Both the position numbers and the translations under genes were made by a program. This document shows positions 54,046-63,075 of a DNA stretch of 64,000 bases, piece by piece. How positions within the stretch are numbered: position 1 is the first letter of the stretch; every line of letters starts with the position of its first letter. The notes beneath the pieces are model-generated. The model was not told where the DNA came from. It saw nothing but the letters and a program-made list of their open reading frames with translations, and made no database searches. The stretch is from an uncultured Bacteroidia bacterium. Lineage in GTDB: Bacteria; Bacteroidota; Bacteroidia; NS11-12g; UBA9320. Location: positions 317,980-381,979 of the forward strand of contig CALSTB010000003.1 in assembly GCA_943789165.1 (NCBI GenBank), in the 5' to 3' direction.

Positions 54046-55719
54046 CTAATTTACCTTTTTTAACCCTTCTTCTACCTTCTTGGCTTCCTCTTCCCGATTC
54101 AACTTACGCAAACAGGCTATATAATGTCCAACTACTTCTTCATCATTTGGGAAGTGATTGTATGCCTTTTCTAAAACACTTAGCGCGTCTTCGTATTTAC
54201 CTTGTTGGTAAAGCACCCAGCCTTTTGTATCTAGATACGTAGGTCGGTTTGGGTTAGCTTTTAGAGCGGTATTAATCATTTCCAATGCGTCGTCCAATCG
54301 CGTATTTTGTTCCGCAAGGTAGTAGGCGTAATTGTTCATAGCGCCGTCATTTGCCGGATCCATTTCCAATACTTCGTCATAGGTTTCGTATGCCTTTTCA
54401 TACAGACCTAATTCATAAGACGCATCTGCAACCGTTACCAGTAAAACTGTTCTATCATTGCGAAGCAAGGCAATGTCCAGACCTTCTTCAGCCACTGAAA
54501 TGGCGGTCTCATAATCCTTTTCTGCGTAATTCGCGAATGAGTTGATGATGTATAAAAACGGTTGATTCGGGAAAAAGCTCAAGGCCTTTTTTGAATCTTG
54601 CAACAACCACATATTGTTTCCCAATTCATCATCTAGTCCCAACAGCTTTTTCCAGATACCAATATCTGCCGGATTGATATCCGCTGCAATAACCAAGTGA
54701 TTGCGTGCTTGATCTACAGCCCCAGAGGCATGTAACACATCGCTTCGAACCAAATGTGCCTTTTCCTCTTTTGCATGCACTTCAATCAACTTCTCGGTTA
54801 ATATCAATGCCTTTTCTTTCATCTTCTCATCCCTTCTAATAAAAGAGAAGAAACTTCCTACCACTTTTATCTTTAACTCAATAGGTACGGTGATGTCTTC
54901 AAAACCTTTGTTCAAGTAATAAAAGCTACTGTCTTCCTGATTTGCTCTTTTATAGATGTCTGACAAACCGAAGAATGCATAGCCATTATTGGGTTCAGAT
55001 TTTAGAATGTCGTTGTACAAAGACTTCGCAACGCTTACTTGTCCATCTCGAATAAACGACTCCGCCAAAAGTCCTTTGAAGCGAACGCTTTCAGGGTCTG
55101 AATCTGACAATTTTTGCATCCAAGCGATAGCCTCTTTGTTTTTGCCAATTTCGTAGTTTAATCCCTCAAGTAAACGCGCCGATTCTTCGTCAATACCAAA
55201 TCGAGCGACTAGTTGCTCTAACCATTTGATTGACTTCTTAAAGTCTTGTGCGTTTATGTATTGTTTGCTGACTTCCTGATAATTGAGTCGTCGATCGGGT
55301 TCTTCTTCAATCATTATTTCGAAGATTTTAGCCGATTTCTCGTAGGCCCCAACCTTGCTGTACGCTTGTGCTAACTGACCTGCGTACCAATAATTGTAAT
55401 TCGGATTACCTAACACCGCCTTCTCAGTCCAGTAAACGGCATCATGAAAACCAGAAACGGCCATATTGATGTTACCCAATTGATACATGGCTGCATGACT
55501 CTTTGGGTCAATCTTTAAAGCGTCCCCAAACAAGCGAGCTGCTTCTGTGTAATTACCCAGTACCTTTTGTGTCGATGCTTTAAAATACACCTGATCAAAT
55601 TGAGACTGCTGGTTAAAGTTAAGCTTACTTGTATCTATTTTTCCTTTTCTACTCGCACATGAAGACAAGGTCAACACAGTGGCCAATCCTATTAATACGC
55701 GGGTAGGGAAATTGCTCAT
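54046..55719 (-). CDS. tetratricopeptide-repeat lipoprotein
   Basis: 557 residues with a lipobox (TLSSCAS, Cys at about 22) and then a continuous series of TPR units from about residue 45 to the end, for example AAMYQLGNINMAVSGFHDAV, GYAFFGLSDIYKRANQEDSS, GAMNNYAYYLAEQNTRLDDA and WVLYQQGKYEDALSVLEKAY. TPR lipoproteins act as scaffolds at the periplasmic face of the envelope. It overlaps the nucleotidyltransferase stop by one base and lies 4 bases before the DUF4292 gene, so it is part of the envelope operon. Confidence 0.88.
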   Translation of the reverse strand: MSNFPTRVLIGLATVLTLSSCASRKGKIDTSKLNFNQQSQFDQVYFKASTQKVLGNYTEAARLFGDALKIDPKSHAAMYQLGNINMAVSGFHDAVYWTEKAVLGNPNYNYWYAGQLAQAYSKVGAYEKSAKIFEIMIEEEPDRRLNYQEVSKQYINAQDFKKSIKWLEQLVARFGIDEESARLLEGLNYEIGKNKEAIAWMQKLSDSDPESVRFKGLLAESFIRDGQVSVAKSLYNDILKSEPNNGYAFFGLSDIYKRANQEDSSFYYLNKGFEDITVPIELKIKVVGSFFSFIRRDEKMKEKALILTEKLIEVHAKEEKAHLVRSDVLHASGAVDQARNHLVIAADINPADIGIWKKLLGLDDELGNNMWLLQDSKKALSFFPNQPFLYIINSFANYAEKDYETAISVAEEGLDIALLRNDRTVLLVTVADASYELGLYEKAYETYDEVLEMDPANDGAMNNYAYYLAEQNTRLDDALEMINTALKANPNRPTYLDTKGWVLYQQGKYEDALSVLEKAYNHFPNDEEVVGHYIACLRKLNREEEAKKVEEGLKKVN

Positions 55720-56729
55720 TAGTTGTTTTTTATTGTACTATAATCGCTAATACTCAGTTGATTAGACTTTCCATCGTATTCAACAAAGTTGCCAATCATT
55801 GAATTCTCAAAACTAGCATTATTGATTATCGCGTTCGTTTGAATTATGCTGTTATTGATAACGGAGTTTTTAATAACGGTATTGTCTCCAACAGAGACAT
55901 ACGGACCAACGGTCGAATTTTCTAGAACAACGTTCTCTCCAATATAGCAGGGTTCAATAATGGTGGAATTGTTCGATGTGTGCGATGCGGCAATAAGATT
56001 TTCATTTTTAGCATGCATTAGGACACGCTTGTTGGTATCAACTGTTGCGTTTTTATTGCCACAATCCATCCAATCTGTCACCTCGCCAGGAACGAATTCC
56101 AAGCCGTCATTTTTCATATTTTCCAACGCATTGGTGAGTTGATATTCTCCTTTTTCACGAATGTCGTTGTTCAACAAATGTTCGATTTCACTTTTAAGTC
56201 TGTCGCCGTCTTTAAAGTAATAGATGCCGATGATGGCAAGGTCAGACACAAACGTTTCTGGCTTTTCTATAAAATCACAAATGACATTGTTGTCCGTTAA
56301 CTTTATGACGCCAAACGCACTTGGATCTTCCACTTGTTTTACCCAAATAACGCCGTCTTTCGATGGGTCAATGGTAAAGTCCGCACGAAACAAGGTATCA
56401 GCAAAACCAACAATTACGTTGCCTGTTAGTATCTGTTTTGCGCTGTACACAGCGTGTGCTGTCCCAAGCGCTTCTTCTTGAACACAGATATGTCCTTTGG
56501 CACCCAAAGACTCTGCAATGGCATATAAATCTTTGTTGATGTCTGCGCCAAAATTTGGTCCAACAACAAACGCAATGTTTTCAATCGTTTCATCACAAAC
56601 ACTGGCAATGTCTTCGACCAATCGTTGAACAATTGGTTTGCCCGCGATTGGTAATAATGGTTTTGGTGTTGTTAATGTGTGTGGCCGCATTCTCTTTCCC
56701 ATCCCGGCCATTGGAATAATAATGTTCAT
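55719..56729 (-). CDS. sugar-phosphate nucleotidyltransferase with beta-helix C-terminus
   Basis: 336 residues. The N-terminal nucleotidyltransferase domain has the NTP-binding start IIPMAGMGKRMRPHTLTTPK (about 4-23) and PLLPIAGKPIVQRLVEDI, typical of glucose-1-phosphate thymidylyltransferase-like enzymes. The last 80 residues show hexapeptide-type left-handed beta-helix turns (STIIEPCYIGENVVLENSTV, NTVIKNSVINNSII). It makes an activated sugar for envelope polysaccharides. The exact nucleotide and sugar cannot be assigned. It is part of the flippase-dut string. Confidence 0.88.
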   Translation of the reverse strand: MNIIIPMAGMGKRMRPHTLTTPKPLLPIAGKPIVQRLVEDIASVCDETIENIAFVVGPNFGADINKDLYAIAESLGAKGHICVQEEALGTAHAVYSAKQILTGNVIVGFADTLFRADFTIDPSKDGVIWVKQVEDPSAFGVIKLTDNNVICDFIEKPETFVSDLAIIGIYYFKDGDRLKSEIEHLLNNDIREKGEYQLTNALENMKNDGLEFVPGEVTDWMDCGNKNATVDTNKRVLMHAKNENLIAASHTSNNSTIIEPCYIGENVVLENSTVGPYVSVGDNTVIKNSVINNSIIQTNAIINNASFENSMIGNFVEYDGKSNQLSISDYSTIKNN

Positions 56730-56740
56730 CTTTACTTAAT

Positions 56741-57187
56741 TTAACCTTTTCCAGTACTGCCATAACCTCCTTCACCACGATTGGTTTCCTCAAGGTTGTC
56801 AGTTTCAATTAATTTTATTTTTTGATATGGTGCAACCACCATTTGTGCTATTCTATCTCCCCGTTGAATTGTAAATACTTCAGTCCCTAGGTTGATTAAC
56901 AATACTTTTATTTCTCCTCTATAGTCAGCATCAATGGTCCCAGGTGAATTTAACACTGTAATCCCATGTTTGTAGGCAAGTCCACTTCGTGGTCTCACTT
57001 GCGCTTCATATCCTTGGGGCAAAGCTATTTTCAATCCCGTACCAATCAGTTTTCGCTCCATTGGAGCAAGACCTACAGACTCTTCAACATCAGCGCGTAA
57101 ATCAACTCCAGCTGAGAAATCCGTTTCATGTCGCGGAAGTTCTAAGTTTGTGGTATTCACCGTGTTTATGTTAAGTACGCTGTCCAT
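56741..57187 (-). CDS. dut: dUTP diphosphatase
   Basis: 148 residues. It cleaves dUTP to dUMP and keeps uracil out of DNA. All five dUTPase motifs are visible: [48 protein letters not shown] and the C-terminal [10 protein letters not shown]. The trimeric enzyme is cytosolic. Its start codon directly follows the flippase stop codon. Its place in an envelope operon is found elsewhere in Bacteroidota and does not imply a related role. Confidence 0.96.
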   Translation of the reverse strand: MDSVLNINTVNTTNLELPRHETDFSAGVDLRADVEESVGLAPMERKLIGTGLKIALPQGYEAQVRPRSGLAYKHGITVLNSPGTIDADYRGEIKVLLINLGTEVFTIQRGDRIAQMVVAPYQKIKLIETDNLEETNRGEGGYGSTGKG

Positions 57188-58666
57188 TTAAGCGGCAAAC
57201 TTACGGTTTTTGGTTGGACGTTCAATAAAGTACACAACCGCAGCAAATGCCCCGAGTGTTAATACCGACCAAATCAGTGAATAATTACCTGCAATCTGAG
57301 TTAAGAAGGCATAGAACCAATACAAGACTTGACAGTAAATGATGTAGAAAAGAATCATTTTCAAGTTGTATGGAATCGCGTAATGTTTCTGACCCAAAAT
57401 ATAGCTTGCCACTGCCATTCCGAAATAGACGAGCAAGGTTGCTATAGCTGATCCGAGAATGCCGATAATCGGGATTAGTGTGATATTCAGCAGAAGCGTT
57501 CCCACTGCTCCACCTATAGAAATCCACATACCAATGTGCATCTTATTATTCAGTTTATACCAAATATTCAGGTTGTACATAACGCCTAAAAACAAATTCG
57601 CTAACAACAAAATAGGCGTGAGCAACATGGCTTGAGGATGTCTGAAGTACACCTCTCTAGTGATGATGAGGGGACCAAGTTGTTTTAAGAATACCAAGGT
57701 TAAAAGGAAGATGAGACAAAGTGCGATGACAAAATAATGCATGACTTTCGCGTAAATCAATTTGGGATCTTGTCCCTTGGATTGCTCAAAGAAAAACGGT
57801 TCAGCAGCAAATCGAAAACTTTGAACAAAGATGGTCATAAACATGGCCAGCTTGTAAAAGGCACTATATACGCCAATCTCAAAATCAGCGACGGTTTCAG
57901 GTAACATTTTAAGCAGAAGTAATCTATCAATCATTTCATTGACAATTCCCGCCAAACCTATAATCACCAATGGTCTGCCGTACCGCCACATTTTGCGCCA
58001 CAAGTGCCCGTCGAATCCTTCGGAAATGTTTTTCCAATAAGGCAACAACATCACGAACATGACAATGCTGGCGATTAAATTGGCAAGAAAAATATAGCCG
58101 ATACCGAAGTCAGGATTAAAAAATGAAAACGAGTACCCTTTTTTAATTAGCCATGGAATGAGCAGTAAGAAAATCAGGTTGAAACCAATGTTTACAAGAA
58201 TGTTGGTTATTCTAATGAAGCCAAATCGAATTGGCATTTTCTTAAACCGTAGCCACGCTAACGGAAGGTTGGACAAAGCATCAAGTGCTAAAATGAAAAC
58301 GAATATCCGAACGTAAGCCGTTTGGTCTGGATGCTCTAAAAAATTGGCAATTCCTTGTTGACAGGTTAAGCCGAGAAACATCAGAATGCCAGTGGTAACC
58401 AGTAAGGATATTTGTGCGGTTGCAAAAACCTTTTCGGGCTTTTCCTCTCTCGAAAAGTTGAAAAACGCCGTTTCCATTCCGTACATCAATACCACAATGG
58501 CAAAGCCTACAACTGCATAATACGTGCTGAGTACACCGTAATCATTCGGTGTAAATAAATTGATATACAGTGGAACTAATAGAAAGTTTATTAGTCGGCC
58601 CAGCGTATGTGAAATCCCATAAACGGCCGTTTCACCTGCTAATTTTTGTAAAATCTTGTTTTTCAA
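57188..58666 (-). CDS. oligosaccharide flippase (Wzx/MATE-like)
   Basis: 492 residues with about fourteen hydrophobic segments, of the polysaccharide-biosynthesis (Wzx/MurJ/MATE) superfamily. The start region AGETAVYGISHTLGRLINFLLVPLY is typical of the family. Flippases move lipid-linked sugar units across the inner membrane. The start is TTG at 58666, and a TACATTTG promoter element lies 16 bases upstream, so the flippase begins the six-gene string flippase-dut-nucleotidyltransferase-TPR-DUF4292-EnvC-like. Confidence 0.87.
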   Translation of the reverse strand: MKNKILQKLAGETAVYGISHTLGRLINFLLVPLYINLFTPNDYGVLSTYYAVVGFAIVVLMYGMETAFFNFSREEKPEKVFATAQISLLVTTGILMFLGLTCQQGIANFLEHPDQTAYVRIFVFILALDALSNLPLAWLRFKKMPIRFGFIRITNILVNIGFNLIFLLLIPWLIKKGYSFSFFNPDFGIGYIFLANLIASIVMFVMLLPYWKNISEGFDGHLWRKMWRYGRPLVIIGLAGIVNEMIDRLLLLKMLPETVADFEIGVYSAFYKLAMFMTIFVQSFRFAAEPFFFEQSKGQDPKLIYAKVMHYFVIALCLIFLLTLVFLKQLGPLIITREVYFRHPQAMLLTPILLLANLFLGVMYNLNIWYKLNNKMHIGMWISIGGAVGTLLLNITLIPIIGILGSAIATLLVYFGMAVASYILGQKHYAIPYNLKMILFYIIYCQVLYWFYAFLTQIAGNYSLIWSVLTLGAFAAVVYFIERPTKNRKFAA

Positions 58667-58682
58667 TTGGACTGTACGAAGT

Positions 58683-58690
58683 CAAATGTA
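58683..58690 (-). promoter_or_regulatory. -7 element for the flippase operon
   Basis: On the minus strand TACATTTG fits TAnnTTTG and ends 16 bases before the TTG start at 58666. Confidence 0.5.
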
Positions 58691-58874
58691 ATGGGGAATG
58701 ACTTTGCAGAGGTCATTTTGATGGATTGATTATGAACGTTTTAGACAAAGGATTCAGATTATAAGACAATCGCACTTGTAATAAATGAACATATGGCAAC
58801 CGTCCAGTCCTTGGGATTTGTCTTTATCTAAATTGGTTTTCGTACTTAAATCACAACACTTTTATAGGCTAAAA

Positions 58875-58882
58875 TACGTTTG
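58875..58882 (+). promoter_or_regulatory. -7 element for the exported protein gene at 58889
   Basis: TACGTTTG fits TAnnTTTG and ends 6 bases before the ATG at 58889, so transcription would start almost at the start codon (leaderless). Confidence 0.5.
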
Positions 58883-58888
58883 GCTTAT

Positions 58889-59719
58889 ATGGTCAGACGT
58901 TTCCTTCTCATACTTTTTTGTTACCTGCCAACCGTGCTTGTGTATGGTCAACTCGATACAACTCGTGTATTAGAAGGCGACTGGACATTGAATTCTTTTA
59001 GTTGTAAAAAATCGTATGACTACAAGGACACAAACAACGGTTTCACAAATGTTGATGATTATAAACTATGGTTAACCATTGGCAACAAGAAGGCGGAATT
59101 GACATCAACAACTGTTTTCAGTTTTTTAAACGACAGTACCGTTTCGGTTGAGCGGTTTACATACCGTCGGTCTAAAAGTCATCTCGTTTTTAAAAGAAGG
59201 AAGGTGTACAAACAATTTCTAATTGAGAAAATAACGCATCGAGAATTAGTGCTTACGGAAACTGTCTACAACTCGCTTCACAAAGAACCTGTTCGGTACA
59301 GGTACTATTTCATGAAAAACGATCTTGTAGAGATGCCATATACTTTCCTTGGTAACTGGATAAAACAAGACACAAGTAGAGTCGATTTATTTTCGTACGA
59401 CACCCTAGTTCTATTTCCTAAAAATACTTTACATAATTGGCATGGTTCCATCAACACTTTGACTATTCAGGAAACGACCGTACCCACGGTTGCCCACAAT
59501 TCCTATACACGTACAAGCAGTTATTCTTCCCCAAGTGACTCACTTTATCCGTATGGAAGAACCTATGTATCTGGCTCTTTGGGCCCTTTTTCATGGATTT
59601 ACAATCCAGAAGGAAACTTAATTCATTTCTTCACCGACTATCTGGAAACAGAATATGTCACCTACCGGATCGAAACATGTTTACCAGGAGAAAAGCTTGT
59701 TTTGATCAAACAGGACTAG
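58889..59719 (+). CDS. hypothetical exported protein
   Basis: 276 residues with a Sec signal peptide (MVRRFLLILFCYLPTVLVYG). The mature part starts LEGDWTLNSFSCKKS, which looks like the first strand of a lipocalin-like domain; a second similar start, FLGNWIKQDTSRVDLF, appears near residue 150, so it may be two small beta domains. This is a pattern impression, not a family match. The ATG at 58889 is chosen over an upstream TTG because of the signal peptide and the promoter position. It shares CTAG stop codons with the convergent DUF4139 gene. Confidence 0.55.
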   Translation: MVRRFLLILFCYLPTVLVYGQLDTTRVLEGDWTLNSFSCKKSYDYKDTNNGFTNVDDYKLWLTIGNKKAELTSTTVFSFLNDSTVSVERFTYRRSKSHLVFKRRKVYKQFLIEKITHRELVLTETVYNSLHKEPVRYRYYFMKNDLVEMPYTFLGNWIKQDTSRVDLFSYDTLVLFPKNTLHNWHGSINTLTIQETTVPTVAHNSYTRTSSYSSPSDSLYPYGRTYVSGSLGPFSWIYNPEGNLIHFFTDYLETEYVTYRIETCLPGEKLVLIKQD

Positions 59720-61251
59720 CCGCGTACATACACCACGTAAGAGTACGTAATGGTTTTTTCTTCCCCAGGATTTACGTCTAATTCCCAAGTTACGTCGTTG
59801 CCTTCGTTCACATAATAATGATTGGCAATCGACTTCACCTTCCACGTCTTGTCGCTTTTTTTAAGCTCACCATAAACCAATCGTTTTATTTCTAAGTGGG
59901 CCTTCGTGGATTTGTAATTATGGACAGTAATCGTTGACGAAACATTAATCGCTACATACTTATTCTTGTTCCAGTATTTGGTCGCACTCGTTCTTTCGGT
60001 TTCGGTTTCTTCTTCTTTTATCTCAAGATCTGGCGCATTCGAAATTGTCACATACGAACAATTTTCAATAGCGGTATAATCGAGCTTAGCTTTGGCAAGT
60101 GCCTGCTTTACTCCGTTCAAACTTTTGTTAATGATAAGCGTTCCTGAGGTAAATGGATTTGAAGAATTGTTCCAAATTTTCAATTGGTGGTTAAACTGCG
60201 AAGCGTCTGAATAGGATTCATACTTCTTGATGTAGTTGTTGTTGTTCACGATGGCATTCGCATTCAAATTACATACGTATTTGTGTTCCACCTTAACCTT
60301 GGTCTCGAACAAAGGATAAAAACCGCGTTCGCCTTTGTCCATCGAAAAATTATCTAATTTGAATAAATACAAATCTGCTATGCCGCTGGCTGTTACATTG
60401 TCCGAACCATCACTGACCTTTCTCGAATCTGATTCATAAAACCCTGAAGCACTATTCGCGAACATATTGTTGTTTACGTTGAAGTTATTAAAGACGTTAA
60501 ACTGAAATGAAATCAAGTCACTTAACTGGGAAGTGGTCAAGAAATTAGGGCTACCGACAACCAAATTAACTTGGGCATTTTCAATTTTTTCAGCGTCGTT
60601 TTTTATAGATGCTTTTAAAGACAACTTACCACTATTCTCTTCATCCAAGTCCAATTGGTACATGGGCGTCCAGTTAAATCCCTTTGATAAATAAGTCGAC
60701 TCCAAGTTTTGACTTGATTTGGTTTCCTTAAAGTTGACCGAAATCGTGGTTTGCATATTTTTCGTCTCTTTCTGTTGGTTTAAGTCGCCTTTAATTGACA
60801 CCTGCGAGATGTCGTGACTCTTAATCAATAGATAACCAGTAGTCGTTTTTAAAATGACTATAGCATCTAATCCAGCACCTTTTGCACTTACGATGTCACC
60901 CGAAACTTTTTTGTCCTCTTCCAAAACAAGGTCAGCCGTTTTACCAACGTTGGCTTGAAGTAAATCAAAGAAGGAGTACCATTCAGTCATTTTGGTGACC
61001 GTATCAGACTTGCTTTTTACAGAGACAATTTTTCCTGTTGGAGACGAAAACCAAAACGTTCCATAAATGGCTTCTGGTAAGTTTTCCGACCATTTGTAGG
61101 TTCCTTTTTCCGTCTTTACCGTCCCGGATTTTTGGATAAACGCCGTACCATTTTTAAAAATAGTGACATACTTCGTTTGCATTTGGCTATAGCCAATGAT
61201 TGGACTGATAAGAAGTGATAATGTAATAAGATAGGTGTGAAAAAGCTTCAT
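59716..61251 (-). CDS. DUF4139 domain protein
   Basis: 511 residues with a Sec signal peptide (ending IIGYSQ). The body is the DUF4139 family, seen in the strands KYVTIFKNGTAFIQKSG (about 26-42), STYLSKGFNWTPMYQLDLDE (about 185-204), LKASIKNDAEKIENAQVNLV (about 211-230) and the C-terminal TWELDVNPGEEKTITYSYVV. It is a periplasmic or surface beta-protein of unknown action. A promoter element (TACCTTTG) lies 36 bases before the start. Confidence 0.85.
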   Translation of the reverse strand: MKLFHTYLITLSLLISPIIGYSQMQTKYVTIFKNGTAFIQKSGTVKTEKGTYKWSENLPEAIYGTFWFSSPTGKIVSVKSKSDTVTKMTEWYSFFDLLQANVGKTADLVLEEDKKVSGDIVSAKGAGLDAIVILKTTTGYLLIKSHDISQVSIKGDLNQQKETKNMQTTISVNFKETKSSQNLESTYLSKGFNWTPMYQLDLDEENSGKLSLKASIKNDAEKIENAQVNLVVGSPNFLTTSQLSDLISFQFNVFNNFNVNNNMFANSASGFYESDSRKVSDGSDNVTASGIADLYLFKLDNFSMDKGERGFYPLFETKVKVEHKYVCNLNANAIVNNNNYIKKYESYSDASQFNHQLKIWNNSSNPFTSGTLIINKSLNGVKQALAKAKLDYTAIENCSYVTISNAPDLEIKEEETETERTSATKYWNKNKYVAINVSSTITVHNYKSTKAHLEIKRLVYGELKKSDKTWKVKSIANHYYVNEGNDVTWELDVNPGEEKTITYSYVVYVRG

Positions 61252-61286
61252 TTTGTACTGTGTTTAAATGGTTAACATGTAGATGT

Positions 61287-61294
61287 CAAAGGTA
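61287..61294 (-). promoter_or_regulatory. -7 element for the DUF4139 gene
   Basis: On the minus strand TACCTTTG fits TAnnTTTG, 35 bases before the ATG at 61251. Confidence 0.5.
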
Positions 61295-61347
61295 GAACGA
61301 AAAAATCATTGACGTCTCCCGATAACTAACTCAAAGTAGTCGATAAC

Positions 61348-61569
61348 TTAATGTAAGACAACCACTCTGTGTGGTTGATGGCCTGAGACGTGCAAAAGGT
61401 AAATGCCGTTTGGAATATTTTTTAGAGAAATGCTCGATTTCCCATTGATGAACCCATGATCAAGCACTGTATGAAAACGATTAGATATTTCATAACCATA
61501 CCAAATATACACTTCAAAAAAGACAATTGTTGTATTCTTGCATCGGTGAGTATACGGTACGTTCAACAT
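61348..61569 (-). CDS. short ORF resembling an orphan T9SS type A sorting domain
   Basis: 73 residues. The C-terminal half, GKSSISLKNIPNGIYLLHVS then HRVVVLH, has the signature of the last strands of T9SS type A sorting domains (IxLxxLPxGIYxxxVxx...). No signal peptide and no passenger domain precede it. The 5' end overlaps the start of the acetyltransferase-like gene by 24 bases on the other strand. It is either a remnant of a deleted cargo gene or a chance match. Confidence 0.4.
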   Translation of the reverse strand: MLNVPYTHRCKNTTIVFFEVYIWYGYEISNRFHTVLDHGFINGKSSISLKNIPNGIYLLHVSGHQPHRVVVLH

Positions 61570-62436
61570 AAGGATATTGACTTCGGTCGCTGGGATGATG
61601 CCATAGCTTCTGCAAGTAATCCAATGGTGTATGCTGAATCTTGGTTTTTAAATGCAACGACCAACAACCAATGGGATGCATTGATTGAAGGTGATTATTC
61701 CGCCGTTATGCCCTTACCGTTTAATAGAAAACTGTTGGGTTATCATCAAATATATCAACCCTTTTTTACGCAACAACTTGGCGTATTTTCTAAATCGAAC
61801 GAAATAGATGTCCAACCATTTATTGACGCCATTCCCCATAAATTCAAACGACTACACTATCATTTCAATCATCAAAACGATGCTAACGCCTTAGACACCA
61901 AAACCAATTTGGTGATTGATCTTAACAAAGGTTATGAAGAAATTGAAAGTCTGTTTTCGAAGTCATTAAGAAAACGCATCCGTCAAAATGAGCAACTCCA
62001 GCTGTGGGAAAAAGGAGATGTTGGTGAGGTGATTCACTTTTACAAGGAAGCCTTAGAAAACAAAGTGCAATTAGGCGCTGCTGGATATGCCTTGGCAGAA
62101 CGATTATTTACCGAAGCGATACAGAGGAAGGCGGCAACCATCTATCAACTAATAGACAAGGGAAATATAATCGCTTGTGGAATTTTCTTTCACAAATACG
62201 GACGCATCATCAACGTTTTTGCCGCTAGTGATATCTTAAACAAGAACGCCATGTCTGTGTTTTTAGCAAGGATTATGGAAAAACACAGCAATTCCGATGT
62301 GCTTTTTGATTTTGAAGGTTCTGAGATTCCAGGGATTCAACAGTATTTTAAAAGCTTTGGTGCGATTGAGCAGAATTATCCCGTTCTCCGTAAAAATGAA
62401 CTACCATTTTTGCTTAAAATAGTTCGGCCTAACTAG
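61546..62436 (+). CDS. GNAT/FemAB-like acyltransferase family protein
   Basis: About 296 residues. The pattern SIRYVQHKDIDFGRWDDAI, VYAESWFLN, WDALIEGDYSAVMPLP and YQPFFTQQLGVFS is common in a Bacteroidota family with the GNAT (FemAB-like) fold; the second half has FFHKYGRIINVFAASD and LFDFEGSEIPGIQQYFKSFG, typical of the FemAB-type C-terminal half. The acceptor is unknown. The GTG at 61546 is the best start, because it gives the family N-terminus; the longer form from 61456 adds an unrelated basic segment. A TATTCTTG element ends 5 bases before it. It overlaps the convergent lipoprotein gene by 8 bases. Confidence 0.7.
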   Translation: MSIRYVQHKDIDFGRWDDAIASASNPMVYAESWFLNATTNNQWDALIEGDYSAVMPLPFNRKLLGYHQIYQPFFTQQLGVFSKSNEIDVQPFIDAIPHKFKRLHYHFNHQNDANALDTKTNLVIDLNKGYEEIESLFSKSLRKRIRQNEQLQLWEKGDVGEVIHFYKEALENKVQLGAAGYALAERLFTEAIQRKAATIYQLIDKGNIIACGIFFHKYGRIINVFAASDILNKNAMSVFLARIMEKHSNSDVLFDFEGSEIPGIQQYFKSFGAIEQNYPVLRKNELPFLLKIVRPN

Positions 62437-62989
62437 GAAATTGTATTTCTTTTAATACCAACTCATACCCAAAGTTTAGTCTTAATATTAAAGGTGCTGC
62501 TGGGTTGTCCCAAATCCACAAGGCATGGCCTTTGTCCGACGTATCTTCGATATATAATACTTCCAACGTGCGCAACTTACCGCCCACAAGGTACTTCAGC
62601 TTTTGTCGTTCAACGACTTTGTACTGATAGGTGTTTTTCACAAAACCTAACCTATACGATAGCTCAACGGACTTGCCAGAATTCAACAGACTGTAGCTAG
62701 AATCACTCAAGCGCAAAGACGTACTACTGGTAAGTGTTTTGTCGGTACCGTTAAAGTTATGAAACAACTCATTTGAATTGTTTAGGGCTTCTTTACGCAT
62801 GTACACCGTGCCTTCAAGACTTTCCTGCGGTATGGTATAGTCAAAAACCCAATCCGATTTGACATTATCGAGTAATACATTTAAGCGAACCGATTTATGG
62901 TTTGAAATAACGTCGTAACTCAGTTGATACCCTTTTTGCAAGACAACGTGTTTTAAGCTGCTGCATGACTGCATCAACAACAAAAACAC
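62429..62989 (-). CDS. hypothetical lipoprotein with damaged signal region
   Basis: The reading frame from the GTG at 62989 gives 186 residues starting MFLLLMQSCSSLKH. The lipobox LMQSC is clear, but the signal is too short for export. An ATG at 63010 is in the same frame, with TGA as its second codon; without it the start would read M?LSSICVFLLLMQSC, a full lipoprotein signal. So either a nonsense change is present or the start is unusual. The mature part is beta-rich and unassigned (VRLNVLLDNVKSDWVFDYTI ... ALWIWDNPAAPLILRLNFGY). The end overlaps the acetyltransferase-like gene by 8 bases. Confidence 0.6.
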   Translation of the reverse strand: MFLLLMQSCSSLKHVVLQKGYQLSYDVISNHKSVRLNVLLDNVKSDWVFDYTIPQESLEGTVYMRKEALNNSNELFHNFNGTDKTLTSSTSLRLSDSSYSLLNSGKSVELSYRLGFVKNTYQYKVVERQKLKYLVGGKLRTLEVLYIEDTSDKGHALWIWDNPAAPLILRLNFGYELVLKEIQFPS

Positions 62990-63075
62990 ACAGATACTAC
63001 TTAATCACATATTCGCCACACACAAATATCAGAAACAATCACACTTTTCCAATACACAAAAAACTGCGCTCGTGT

